64,000 bases of DNA from Ixodes scapularis. Lineage: Eukaryota > Arthropoda > Arachnida > Ixodida > Ixodidae. The notes below the pieces were generated by a model. It was not told where the DNA came from and ran no database searches. It was given only the letters and a program-made list of their open reading frames with translations. Location: NCBI RefSeq assembly GCF_016920785.2, contig NW_024609846.1, positions 121,609,473-121,673,472 of the forward strand, given 5' to 3'. Shown here piece after piece: positions 46,721 through 58,182 of this stretch. Both the position numbers and the translations under genes were made by a program. Within the stretch, counting starts at the first letter, position 1; each line of letters opens with the position of its first letter.

Positions 46721-47825
46721 CACGTGGCGTCTCAAATATCATAAAATAATATGACGCCTAGGTCTCAAGTACGTTTCCAATCGTTCATCTTTTCTACGGA
46801 TCTGTGGGGTAGACAACAAGGTAGACGCATCCGGCGACTTCCCCCGCGGTGGCTTTTCTGAACCTAAGTTCATTCCTTAGGTTCCCCGAGCGACATGATC
46901 GGTTGACCCCTAATGTCAGCAGCGCACTCTGGTGCTTGGATTTGTTCGCAGAGAAACCTTCGCCATAGCGCGACGAAAAGATTACGGACTAGGTGATCTA
47001 CGGACCTTATCGTAGTACGATTTTAGTAGATGGTGTAATCAGCCATATGGTTTAATTGATTCATCTCATTCATGGTGCAGTGTATCGGCAGTGGAGGGTA
47101 AGGAGTGCACGGGCTTCGTGTTATATAGTATGTAGTGTCGACCAAGGTGGCGTCGGTGACGTCACCAGGAAAAAACTAAGGGACCTCGTGCACGGGCTCT
47201 TCGGCTTCCGTACGTGCCTCGGGCTTAACGCTAATGTCGCGTAACGATGTGTGCGCGAGATTGTGTTTTCCGCTCGGTGCTATAATTGTGCCGCGTGTCG
47301 TGGCTTCCGAAAACAGAAAGACCGCCCGTCCTTTCTCCGGTGTCGTCACTCGCGGAAACTTCTCCTCCTGACATCATCGGCTCTTACGACGCGGAACAAC
47401 GAGTCCTTGTGGACTGCTTTTCTAGTCCTGCACAGACATGTGTACTTCTCGATTACGATGAGATTGCTTAGCGCGAATTAAGTGGCGAATCCTGCCAACA
47501 TCCTCATCGCAGTTACGTCCCGTCATGTTCGCTGCCTATTCTTGGTCTGCGGCACTTTCAAGAATCCGGGTTATCAGACAGTCGTATACTGCGCTTGTCA
47601 AATTGCCTTTCTGAAAGGAGGCAAACATTCACGACATAGAAAGTCTGTAATTACATAAATAAAGGGATATTAACCGCGGTATATCCTTTATAACAAGCGG
47701 TAGCTTGGGGCTGCCTATAGCCTAAAAACTCCATGCCCAATGTTTCCTCAGCGAATTAAACACTGCGATTTTGCAGCGGATCCCCGGGTGTATTTCCTGT
47801 AGGGTCTGAGTCATTTCTCAGCTAA
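46721..47825. other. No gene seen
   Basis: Two overlapping frames at 47251-47481 are unsupported. Confidence 0.45.
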
Positions 47826-48415
47826 GTTTGCCGGTAAGCCTTTTTCGGCTAGATTTAGCGGGGAAGCATCTCCACCATACTTAGCGGAAAGCTCTCTCCG
47901 CTAACTTTAGCGGAGAAAAATATATTCTAAGGTTAACCACGCTGCATGACGTCATGGACACGATAAGGTCTCGATCTGGAGATATTGCGACGTCACGTGA
48001 CATCATCATATCACGACACGTGATACCATCGCGTCATGGCACATTATGACGTCACGGGATAGTCACGACACGCGATAAAATTACGTCTTGTGACGTCACA
48101 TCTCGTCATGGTTAGTGTGTAGTCTCATTATGTGTAGTTCGTGGTACAGCATGCAGTGTGGTGAGCGCCTCGGCTGTCGGCAAACTTCGACAAGAAGCCG
48201 TGCTTTTTTTTTCGTAGGAGGAACTTTTTTAACATTTTTTTACGTTCTCCTACTATAGCTGCCATAAAAGCAATCTGACTCTTCGATTTCAACGTTTTCT
48301 TTTTTTTAAACACACAATGTGTTTTATCAACCGCATTTCATGAAAAAACGGTCACGAAGAAACGTCGCGTCAATTTCCCCGCTAAATCTAGTGGGAAAAT
48401 TATTGACACGTGACG
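47826..48415. repeat. ATTTAGCGG array and TCACGTGACGTCA tract
   Basis: GCTAGATTTAGCGGGGAAG and CCGCTAACTTTAGCGGAGAA lie at 47840-47925, followed by variants of GTCACGTGACATCA and CACGACACGTGATA (47940-48110), and one more CCCCGCTAAATCTAGTGGG at 48376. The parts match the interior of the AGAGCGCAGCTCT elements, but the ends are missing. Confidence 0.6.
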
Positions 48416-48982
48416 TCAACCTCTTCGAGATGGTTGTGCAAGGACGTAGTTTGAGATCAGCACATTCTGCTCTCCTCGCTTTTTGTCAACATGATCAAGC
48501 TTGTGCAATTCGTTTTTGTCTTAAGGCAAGTTGTAAAGTTTAAGGGACTTAAAGAGGGACGCTTTTGATGCCATTCACAACATAGTCCCCGTTTTACCAC
48601 CGCCGATGTGTCGGGAATGTTGGCTCCGCCGTCAGGACGGAGGGATCGTCGACGACCAGACCGTTTCCGAGCCAAGTCTTATTCTTTGCGAGGAAACACG
48701 ACAAGAAGAAAAGTCCCAGGCGGTCTCTCTAGATGACTGCCGCAAGAGAACACAGCGTTTGTCGGGGATCCGGAAGCGTCCGCGTGAGCACGAAGGCACG
48801 CACGCAGCCCGGACTACGAGCAGTCGCCATTCGGCTAATCTGCCATGACCGGGAAGTGCCTTTGCCCTGCTGTGTTGTTCTTCTTCGAAGCTGCGGCGGT
48901 GGCGATGAATGCATGCAGCAGTGCCGAGTATGCGAGCCGTTCGCCTATCTCTCCTGCCCGAATTTTTGGAAGACTTGTGCCG
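48416..48982. other. No supported gene
   Basis: Moderately GC-rich with frames of 60-80 codons on both strands. None is recognised. Confidence 0.4.
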
Positions 48983-49545
48983 ATCTCAAATACACTACTC
49001 AACATACTGTATTTCGAATACTTTCGGTAGTATTTTGGTATCTTGCAGATACATTTGATCGAGAGCGTTTCCTACTTAATCTTAATTACTTTTCTCAGTG
49101 TATTGTACTGCCCATCCCAAATACATTTCTTAACACTTGGAAAAATTGTTCACTGGAATGTTTTACGGGAATAGGGGTTGGCACACCAGAGCTGTACAGA
49201 TTTCCAACTTGTTGCGGGAACGACAGAATACATAACAGGAAACGAGTCATGGCCAAAGATGCAGGCTCAAAATGCCAAGAAGAAGAAGACATAGAAGGAA
49301 ATAAGAACATGACGCCAGAAGGCACAGGTTTTCTTTTTCTATTATTTTTATCTTTAGTCTTTTTTACGGAATTGAGGAATGCCGAAATATATATGAAAGT
49401 AATTTAATTACACTACTAAGCATTTATACTCTACTCAATATGTCTTGCAGGGATGAGTAACTTGAGTAGTACCGCAAATACTTCCTGAAGCAGGTATTTA
49501 GTAACTTATTTTAAATACCTTTGTCGAGTTTCTTGTACAACATTG
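48983..49545. repeat. hAT-like remnant with TACT/AGTA-rich ends
   Basis: The left part repeats AATACTTTCGGTAGTATTTT words and the right part repeats GTATTTAGTAACTTATT, ending TTCTTGTACAACATTG, which resembles the family A hAT end (CAGTGTTGTAC) with one change. No matching left TIR or target duplication was found. The interior frame (48733-49407) is unrecognised. Confidence 0.4.
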
Positions 49546-50225
49546 ATTTTGGCATGAAGAGAACTGATGCGGCGTCTTATGGGCCGGACAGATTATCAGC
49601 TCCTGCCTTTGTTCAGCGACTGACTCTCCAAAAACCACAAGTTATTCATGTCTCATAACAAACATCTACCAAGTTCTTAACAAGAAAAATCCCAGTTTTT
49701 TTGTCGTAATTTGCAAATAAATTAGACTAGGTGGCGCAAGCTACCGCCCTTTATAAAGGGTGCTTGCAGCCCTTAGCATCCATCCATCCATCTGTCGCCT
49801 TGCACCTACGTCCCGCTAAATTTAGCGGACGGTGTTTCAGTGGCATTCTGACGTCGAGTGATGCTGTGAGGTGATGTGGTCGTATGAAGTCACGTGATAC
49901 TAAATTGCCGCTGAGTTTGACTGGCCACGACTTACGTACACGAAATAAACACGGAATCCGTCGCAAAATTTAGTCAATTGCGGCTATTGCCGCAAACTGC
50001 ATGGAATGAAATACTTCTCAGTCATGAGGATTTGCCTGTGTATTTGATTTTTGAATAAATGTGGATTAGATGGGTACTCAATAGAAATTAAATTTAGCTG
50101 GTTTTTCAGCGTATATATTACATCATTGAATGTTTGTGCGACTGTGGGTGCGTGCATTCGTAGTTTCTTCTGCGATATGCAGGATTTAATTTTTGTTTTT
50201 ATTTTTTTTTTAATTTACCCTTCAG
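49546..50225. other. No gene seen
   Basis: One CCCGCTAAATTTAGCGGAC motif at 49811. The last 40 bases are strongly T-rich and end TTTACCCTTCAG, a good splice acceptor for the next feature. Confidence 0.45.
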
Positions 50226-50308
50226 GTCGCACGTGGCCGTGGTACAAAAAGCGAAGAGACCATAATGTCAGAATAAACACACCCTCATGGTTCAGCAGAA
50301 GACAAAGG
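50226..50308 (+). CDS. Candidate internal coding exon (basic, Trp-containing peptide)
   Basis: The 83-nt segment follows a long polypyrimidine tract and TTTACCCTTCAG and ends at AAAGG|GTAAGA. Only one of three frames is open; with the first two bases completing a split codon it reads RTWPWYKKRRDHNVRINTPS then WFSRRQR, ending on a codon boundary. Four aromatic Trp/Tyr residues and charged clusters in 27 residues look like selected protein rather than random AT-rich DNA. I do not recognise the family, and no adjoining exon with matching phase was found; the open stretch at 50946-51110 has a different phase. This is the best-bounded coding exon in the middle of the window. Confidence 0.45.
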
Positions 50309-50880
50309 GTAAGAAATGAACTGAATGTAAGGGCGCAAACGAGCTGGTGTACATAGACAGAAACCTCGAAACTTTCAGTGTTTGTCTCGTGTTATGCCTG
50401 CGTCTCGAGGTTTTTGTCACGGTCAGAAAGAGCATCGTTGAAACTTGAAAGTATTGGCTCAGGGATTGTCGCACTTCGGTCAGAGAGGTGGTTGCATTCT
50501 ACAAAAGTGACACGAATGAAGGAGCGAAAAAACACGCATCTACGATATATGTCATGGAAAAACTCCAACCTCATTTTGGTGACCTAAGCGACTTTATATA
50601 ACGGGGGAGGGGGAGGGGTGTTAATAGGTTGGGACGTAAGGAAGAATGAGGGTAAATTTTGTGCAAAAGGCATAAATTAGAATGCTGTCTACGTAAAGCA
50701 GGATCTTGTAATGACAGTGAAACTTTCATGAGGTTACAAGCAGTAAGATAATATAGTTAAATGTATAAAACGTCCGGATTTGTCGTTTTTAACCGATTCA
50801 AATGACAAAGTGAGGTGTCTCATATACATACGAACTCTCTCACCACCCGTAACAGTTAGGTACAGCCGCTTACCACATAG
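50309..50880. other. No gene seen
   Basis: Short inverted pair (AAACCTCGAAACTTTCAG / CTCGAGGTTTTTGTC) near 50361-50420. GGGGGAGGGGGAGGGG at 50604-50618. Confidence 0.4.
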
Positions 50881-51300
50881 ATGTATGTGTACGCAGACCT
50901 ATATTTTGGCGACATTTCAAGTGGCGTTTTTTCTTTATATATAGTATCTGCGCAAGAGCTGCTCAACGAAACGGATTTCCCGCGAGACCGCGTGGCCTCG
51001 CGCAATAATAGTATCGAGGAATTTATTGAGGACGCTATAATACTAGTTAACCACAACCTGTCGTCCATTAGGCTGTCAATCACTGCACTACACTTTGCGA
51101 ATGCCATTGGTGTACGAGTCATTTCCGGCTCACTGCACGTTGCACGGGCACTCTTCCCGTTGATTCTAATTTCTCAGTTGGCAATGGTTCATTTGGCTAC
51201 AGTTCAGAATGCCTGCACAAACGTGTCTCTCTTTTGTATATGCACTGAAATACACATATACCTGTGTAACCAATTACTCTTTGGAGTAATTGAGTATTAA
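50881..51300 (+). CDS. Open frame of uncertain status, possible exon at 50946-51110
   Basis: An ATG-started frame of 139 codons. The part after TTTCTTTATATATAG (acceptor-like) reads SAQELLNETDFPRDRVASRN then NSIEEFIEDAIILVNHNLSS, which has the charge pattern of a soluble protein; a weak donor (ATTG|GTGTAC) follows at about 51110. The remainder is hydrophobic and Cys-rich and could be read-through. No family is recognised. The frame is incompatible in phase with the exon at 50226-50308. Confidence 0.25.
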   Translation: MYVYADLYFGDISSGVFSLYIVSAQELLNETDFPRDRVASRNNSIEEFIEDAIILVNHNLSSIRLSITALHFANAIGVRVISGSLHVARALFPLILISQLAMVHLATVQNACTNVSLFCICTEIHIYLCNQLLFGVIEY

Positions 51301-51665
51301 TTTGGTTACATATTTGACAAAGTATTCGCAAGATTAATCTGATTACTTTTGGAAGTACTAAAATTACTCGTAACTGTTGCTATTTTTCTCCTCCCTTTAC
51401 TAATAGCTTCCTTTGAGTGTATAAGTTTCCTACAAGGGCATTTACTGACCAGGTCTCCGGGAGGTAGATTGTTTACCGCCGAATTCGTGGATTGCGAAGA
51501 TAAGTAGTTTATAATTCGGCAATTCTAATGCAATAATGGACAACGCGAAATAGCCACCGTTTACGAACCTGCAGAAAAATCTCGTTTTGAAAATAGACAA
51601 TAATCCGAAAGGTATAACGGTTACTTTATCAGGTAACTTTCAATTACTTTTCTTATCAAATAGTC
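51264..51665. repeat. Repeat rich in AATTACTTTTGGAAGTA words
   Basis: Clustered AATTACTCTTTGGAGTAATT, GATTACTTTTGGAAGTACT and GTTACTTTATCAGGTAACTT motifs at both ends of a roughly 400-bp stretch look like the subterminal arrays of a hAT-type element analogous to family A but with a different word. Ends and target duplication were not found. Confidence 0.4.
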
Positions 51666-52300
51666 AAATAATTGAATGGAATACTTTTTAGCCAAGAATA
51701 ATTGCAACTCTCATCGATTACATTTTTTGGAGTAACGTGTGTGCAAGACTGTTCAGTACTGCATGCTTCACGGCACCCGCAGCTTAGAAATGGGGTATCA
51801 CGCTGGTCACATTGCTTACTCAATGGTAAAGAAATACGGTCTGTATTTTGCTGCATTACAATTGTAGTTCGCACAGCAGAACCTTTATACAGGGTGTATA
51901 TTTTATGTCAAAACTATTAAAGAAAGAAAAAAGAAAAGAAAAAAAAAACAAAAAAAAAAACGTGAACGGTTTTTTAATGTGATTTGCGAAGGAAAGTTAC
52001 ACGGTAATTAACTAAAATCCTCTGTGCGGGATTGAGTAAATTTTGTTTTTTCTCTTTTTTCTTTTATAATTTATTTTAATTTCCTTTGTCCTCTTTATTT
52101 TTATAATTATTTTTTTGCACAACAACTTTATAAACTCCAGCTACATATGTATAACGTTACCTCTTTAACTTTCCGTTCTTTTTTAAAGTTTTTTTCTTTA
52201 GTTTCTTTTTTTATTAACACGCCAGTTTAAAGTAGCGCTTATCCTGTCCAGTCTTATACTTGTCCTTGTCTTTTGCGATAATTTTTGAAAAATGTTTTTT
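51666..52300. other. No gene seen
   Basis: TACAGGGTGT at 51890 resembles a foldback-element end without a partner. A-rich 51920-51960 and T-rich 52040-52230. Confidence 0.45.
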
Positions 52301-52340
52301 ATTAGAAACCTGCTGGGCGCCATAGAAAGCCACAAAATCA

Positions 52341-52663
52341 GTGAATTTAGAACGAATTTTACGTTTACGAGCTCGATGTCCCTTCACAAGAAAGACCCTT
52401 CACGAGATTTCACGAACAAAAGATCCCAACTGCGACATCTGTAAAATTCCGGAGGACACGAAACACGTACTCTGGACATGTCGAAAACATGATAGCGCCA
52501 GAGCCACACTTCTCAACACTCTACAGACTGCTAAGGCAGCGGTTATGACCGTACCACCTGCAGCTAATCTTCCCGACTGGAGGAAAGCGACGCGTCGAAC
52601 TTACTTATAACTCCCTGCTAGAGTTCCTTCAAAAGAATGACCTCGCAACTCGGCTCTGATCTT
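52341..52663 (+). pseudogene. LINE protein C-terminus with CCHC-like finger
   Basis: The frame reads LRLRARCPFTRKTLHEISRT, then DPNCDICKIPEDTKHVLWTC, a C-x2-C-(x8)-H-x4-C finger found after the RNase H/C-terminal region of I/R1/Jockey-type LINEs. After a frameshift near 52575 another frame continues RRVELTYNSLLEFLQKNDLA and stops at about 52660. The upstream RT and RNase H are missing. Confidence 0.7.
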
Positions 52664-53384
52664 GGCACCCCTCACGCTGTGACTTTTGATGTAGCCCGAA
52701 CATCTCCATGAGAGGCAATATCGACTGAACTGAACGCGCAAGACTATACCATGTGGCTGCCGATGTACGACAACAGTGAAACAGTTCCCCGAAAAACTTT
52801 GTGCTGACGGGAGTGTAATTTTTCTTTTCCTTTTATCTCTTCTTTTTATTTATTTCTTTGTTCCCGTCTACACTGACGTACAGGTAAAGAGACCCGGCAG
52901 GCGGCATCTAACGTACCCCATACAAAAAACATTTCCTCAAACCAATGCACTTAGCTATTAGAAGCCCCTTACACGCATCGTAAAAATCTTCTCACCCAGC
53001 CACCACCTCTTCACTTTAACTCCTTTCTCCCCCGTCCGTGCGAGTCTTTTCCCCGTCATGGGAGAACAACATTTCCGCACGGGCATTTCCCTCTTTCCCG
53101 TAATTTACAATACAACAACAGAACGAATTGAAACACCCTGAAATTATCAAGCGCAAGGGACAAACGAGGACATGAAGTTGACAGAACAGCGCTATGGTCA
53201 CAACTGACGTTTTCGTAGGAAACTAAGGAAGAGAAGAAAGAACTGATAGAAGTTACACGGAAGTTATACAAGCGCAGAGCTAGCGGCTGGGAAACGCGGA
53301 TGGCAAAAAGCGGGCATTTTGAACTTTTGCGGAGAGAAGGTGCTCCCTAAAGCAGAGGTCACACTGCATGATTATAAGTTATAC
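52664..53384. other. No gene seen
   Basis: No supported feature. Confidence 0.45.
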
Positions 53385-53575
53385 ATCATATACAGAAACG
53401 AGGCTGCAAACATCCTTCGATATCCGTGATCCGAATGCCGCGTGCCAAGTTTCTTCTTGAATGTGCGGAATTCGAAGCACGGATCTCGCCGCGGCGATCC
53501 TCTCGTTCGAATCTGTTTTGCAGACTGTCGTTTGTGTAGGATGCCTAACCGGCGTGACCCCGGCTTAAGGCCACA
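53385..53575. repeat. Palindromic MITE-like repeat, copy 2
   Basis: ATCATATACAGAAACGAGGC at the left, GAATTCGAAGCACGGATCTC in the middle and TTTGCAGACTGTCGTTTGTG to GTGACCCCGGCTTAAGG at the right match the copy at 1757-1950, allowing for inversion of the central arms. Confidence 0.45.
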
Positions 53576-54952
53576 GTCACTGCTCATGCATGATACAACA
53601 GGCACGGGTGTCCTCTGGATACACGATCATCAGCATTATCTGCGTGCCTCGCCTGGAGCGTGTTCGAAAGCATGCTTGCTTCATACCTGCTTCGAACCTG
53701 ACAGTTTTCGTACGGCCAGTGTGAGAGGTATTCGAGCGAGACACACGCCTAGGACAGTGTATACAGAATGTATTTTTTTTTATGATGTACGAGTGCAGTG
53801 TGCATTCCTACTTGGGGCTTCATGGGAAGGGCATCATCTACAATACGGCAACGCCCTATAGTGGTGGTCAGAGGACGTAAAACCTCGTGAAATTCATCAA
53901 TAAATGCTAAAACGAAGGTTATAAAAGGCATTAAATAAATCGGAGTTATTTGACTTAAAGCAGATATATTTGACTTACATCAGATTCATTCAATATAAAC
54001 TACTGTAGCTCGAAAACAATACTTCCTTGCGACGATATGTATTTTTTAACATGGCGGATTAATTGGTGAATTCGTCCGATCACTGATAATCATCCGGAAT
54101 AAATAATGACCGTAGAATTCAGGTAGGCGACATTTTATTGATGTAAACCCGCCATGTGTAAAACACCGGAAACGGCTCCTCGAGGTATAGAAGAAAATAA
54201 ATGTTGCAAATAAATGTTACCAGAAACTGTTCGATTTTTTAAGTTAGTTAAATTCTCATTTTGTTTTCTTTTTTGTAATCAAGTTTGTTTCAATAAGAGA
54301 TTACGTTTCTTGTTTTCGTTTCTTTCTTTTTGCATTCTGACTTGCTTTGCGTAACTGACAGGCGAGGTGGGAGGTAAAAGAAAAGCTCAATGTTTCGTTT
54401 TCTCAGAAGAGCATTCCTATTTACTTGTGTTCAGGCGGATATAGTTATACCTGTTTAATGATAGTAACTCATTTAAATATAAACAAATGCACATAAAAAG
54501 AAAGCCTTACGTAATAATAAATAATAATAAAAAGAATATTTAGAAGGGTTTGATTTAAATCGTAATTAAAATTAGTCCGATTTAGGACAGGATTTAAATT
54601 TTAAACCATGTTTTAATTAACGATTTAAACTATTTCGATTTTTATTCTCCGTACAGGCTAGAACAGTAGAGAGATGCCTGCATTAGCGAGAGAGGAGTAT
54701 ATACGAGTGGATCGATCCGTTTAAGTAATAGGCGTACTGCATGTAATCCGGGATCAGTGATCAGCAATGGCACGGTCTTCTCCGCACGGCCGGAGACTGA
54801 TTACGGATTGATGTATGACCGTTTTTTAAACGCGTCGAGCCACTCGTGCTGTATAATATGTTCCCCGTTCTCGATCGGCGCAGAAGACGAGACGAATCCC
54901 TTGCACGGGTATGGCAAACACCGAGCCTCGTGCAAAGCACAAAGAGCCTCCT
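53576..54952. other. No gene; AT-rich with a TTTAAAT-type repeat
   Basis: Bases 54540-54650 repeat GATTTAAATCGTAATTAAA and AACGATTTAAACTATTTCG words, another probable hAT-type end cluster. Elsewhere nothing is seen. Confidence 0.4.
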
Positions 54953-55412
54953 ATATGTACAAGGTGTCACGAAAGAAAATTTACATGGTGTTCTTTACCG
55001 CAAAAATAAACTGGGCATCGCCGAACGCTCATTCTCCGCCCAAAAGTAGAGCCAGAGGTCACAACCAGATGCCAAAGTTTCAGCCCGATCCAATAAATTA
55101 ATCAAAAGTCACAAGGGATTTTCTGAAAATTTCAATGGAAAATGGAGCCCATTTTTGCCCGTTTTTGGTTTCTGGTGCCATAGAGCCCCATGAGTTTGAA
55201 AACTCCGTCGGCCGCCATTTTCCCATTGAATATTTCAGAAAATTACTTATAACTTTTGATTAAGTTATCGGATCGGGCTGAAACTTTGGCATCTGGTTGT
55301 GATCTCTAGCGCTACCTTTGGGCGGATCGAGAATGAGTGTTCGGCGATGCCTAGTATATTTTTACGGTAAAAAAGACCGTGTAAATTATCTTTTGTGACA
55401 CCCGGTATATAT
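54953..55412. mobile_element. Foldback element, about 155-bp arms
   Basis: The left arm starts TATGTACAAGGTGTCACGAA and the right arm ends TTTTGTGACACCCGGTATAT. Inner matches include GATGCCAAAGTTTCAGCCCG and GATCCAATAAATTAATCAAA with its inverse ACTTTTGATTAAGTTATCGG near 55252. About 150 bp of loop separates the arms. The terminal TA and GGTGTCAC suggest a Tc1/mariner-like origin. The peptides read from both arms are mirror artefacts. Confidence 0.75.
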
Positions 55413-55805
55413 AGGTCGATTTTCTCGCTAACAGTAGCCTTCACTCTGAAGGCCTTTACATGCCCTTGGAAAAGAGGTATATAAAGGTAGATCAAGGAAG
55501 GGTATTTTGAATGCACTGCGGGGCAGTATTCAGGAAGCCATTCCTGAGGGTATACATAACCTTTTGGTGGTAATCCCAGGACGTCACAGAACCACCCGTG
55601 TACTATTCGCGTCTCCAGCTCCTTGCTCGCCCTCCCGCGGCGGAAACGAAAAGCGCTCTAGTGAGGGTCCCCCGATTCTCCTGCTCAGCGGGCACGGCGG
55701 AACTGCTCGCGATCATGGCTCGGGAGATGTCATTTCCGAATGCAAAGAGCACTCTTCACTGTCCCAACGTATAATGCTGCAGCCAGTATGAGATTGTGCC
55801 TTACT
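55413..55805. other. No gene seen
   Basis: A 94-codon frame (55507-55791) is unsupported. Confidence 0.4.
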
Positions 55806-55994
55806 GGTGAGTTTTAGTATGGCGCATAGAAGCAAACGCAAGCGCTCTGCGTTAGAGTTGCGTGCGCCTCATCGCCATGCGACAATCCAAGACCGCAATT
55901 TTGGGCTCCGCGCACGCGCAGTGTGGAACACGCAAAGCTAATGCAAACACTCAGGGCTTGCGTTCGCTAGTATACGCGATACTAAAGCTCACTA
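55806..55994. repeat. MITE with GTGAGTTTTAGTAT ends, copy 2
   Basis: GGTGAGTTTTAGTATGGCGC pairs with ATACGCGATACTAAAGCTCA. GTGTGGAACACGCAAAGC inside is the inverse of GCTTTGCGTGTTCCACTC in the copy at 12430-12642. Confidence 0.65.
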
Positions 55995-58153
55995 CTGTTT
56001 CACCGGCTTCAAACGCCAACAAAACGTGCTGCCGTGAGCAGACGTGTAACCAGGTGGGCGTTCCTTCGAACTGCAAAGGCTGCAAAACGACGGCGCGTAA
56101 AGATAAAAGTAACTAACTGTTGTAAAGATATTGGTAATTAAAAAAAGAAAAACGTTTTTTTTTTAATTTTTGTTTTGGGGCATTTGGTCTGGAGGGATAT
56201 TAGCGGCGACTTTGGAAGTCCTGCCGGTTGTCAAAAGTCGCGACTTTGATAGCACTATATGCTTTACCCACAATTAATGTAATTTTACATGAATTTCTCA
56301 CATTAGCTAGAATATTCTCACTGATGTTAGGCTATTTTTATTTTATTACTTGGTGATTAAAATTGCTGAAATTTGCATCAGTGATAATAATTATCACATT
56401 TTTTATTGTTATACTTGTACGCGCGTTTGAAATTAGATCATAAGCAAAAATTATATTAGAGCTTGAAGAAGTACGTATTAAAATATCTTGATTTCATTAT
56501 TATTATATTTAAAAGTTACTATAATGTAGGCCCCCAGTAAACTCCACGATCACAAGCATATGCCATCTAAAAGGAATAGTATAGTATATCTCCATAAAGG
56601 TTTCATATTGTTTTATTTTTAGCGAATGAAAAACTCTGTCATTGTTATCAAGATAGACAAACCGTCAAACAATGGATGTAATATAAAGCCATATACATCA
56701 TGCGTTGCTTTAAAAGAAAACACACACACAAAACACACACACATACATTTCAGCTCTTCGGCTCGCAGTCCGTCTTTTGGTTTGTGTAGTGTTAACAGCG
56801 CTTCTTAATTTATAGTCTTTTTTTATATGGTCGTAATAATTGAATCGATTCTGTTATTGTTGTACAGAGAATAATGTTAAAGAAATTAATCATCTAAATA
56901 CCCCAAGACCCCTAAAAGGCCCGCAGTTCATTATTTCACATGCAGTTATCTGAGAAAAGGCAGCTAGAACGCGCAAATATCAGCACTGGTGTTTTCAACA
57001 AATACAATATTTTATGTTGCAATAAAGGGACAGTGAACTCTCCAAAATATTTTGAAGATCCTGGATCGAACACGTATGTCACAAAATGAAGTTTCCGCGA
57101 ACAACTTCTTTAACTAAATAATTAGGATGTGAGACAGATCCTGAGTTATGAAAGTATCCAAAATTAAGACCCTTACCGAAAAACTAAATCCAAAATAGAA
57201 GTTCATTTCGGTTTCACTCCAAAATTAAAACGTGTTTCCTGGCGTAAATATTAGGCTACACACCGTTTTCGTTTTTAGGTTAAGAAGTGGCCTGCACTCA
57301 CAACACTCTAGCTTCCTCGTATTAACAGAAATAATTTGTGACAGTGAAGCCAGCACATTAGACAGGCCCAGCAGCTGCACGCATCTCCGTCCCTCACTAT
57401 AACCGCCATTTTTGAAAATGGGTGGCCCCACCTACTGTGAATTGGAGTCGCGAATAACACCCCCTAAGCGTACAACCAAGGGACGTGCACTATTTGCATG
57501 TCGGCGTCGTCGAAGTGAGATAGGAAAGGAGTTCAGCATCAGCGTTCGGTTGGGCCTGGAGTTCAATAGACCTTCCGCTAAATTACTCAAGCATATAAGA
57601 GAATGATGGGAACGTAGGTACACGCGCTGCACGCTCTCACGTTTCACGTATAAAATATTTCAAGAAAATAACCACAACAAGGCGCAGACAGAACGCAAGT
57701 GCAAAGTGCCATTTGTTTCAGGCTTTTGGTTTAGAAGAGTTCGCTGCAAACACCAGTATGTACAGTAGGTGCACCTGCGTTCACGGCATTCTCGTCAACG
57801 TACTTCGACAAGTACTTCAACAAAGTGTCTACACACGGTGCTTAAAGCACCCAAATGCCGTCCGCGTACCTGATTCCTCCCGACCCCGACCAACCAACCA
57901 CGGCGAGTGCTTGGCTGCCTCGTGATCGCGCGTTCCGTATGCATTCTTATGATGTCTATGATTGGCGAGCCCCTCCAGCGTTCTTGTGCGCCAAAGGTGT
58001 ATATCGGAACGCTTGCTGGGGGACGGGTCGCCGAGTATAGAGCATGGTGCAAACCAACTCGGAGCTTGTGGAGCGAAAGCTCGAGCTGCACAACCCAGAG
58101 ATCCTGGGCTCAATCCTTACCGTTTCGATCTGTATGGGCATCGTGCGGTCGTA
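55995..58153. other. No supported gene
   Basis: An (AC)n tract lies at 56720-56750. ATAAAGGGACAGTGAACTCT at 57023 is a possible end of another TIR family without a partner. CCCAGAGATCCTGGGCTCAA at 58091 looks like a box B but has no box A at tRNA spacing. Overlapping frames at 57700-58180 are not supported. Confidence 0.4.
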
Positions 58154-58182
58154 GGGTTAACCTGCGTGATGCAGGTTAACCC
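58154..58182. repeat. 12-bp perfect hairpin, 5-nt loop
   Basis: GGGTTAACCTGC, loop GTGAT, then GCAGGTTAACCC. Confidence 0.85.

Noticed and set aside
48457..49407. 224-codon plus frame at 48733-49407
   Set aside because: It runs from GC-rich DNA into a hAT-like remnant with AT-rich subterminal words; no motif and no matching splice borders.
55019..55400. Matching peptides VTKENLHGVLYRKN and VTKDNLHGLFYRKN on opposite strands
   Set aside because: They are the two arms of a foldback element read on each strand.
58070..58125. Possible tRNA gene from CCCAGAGATCCTGGGCTCAA
   Set aside because: No box A at the right spacing and no acceptor stem.
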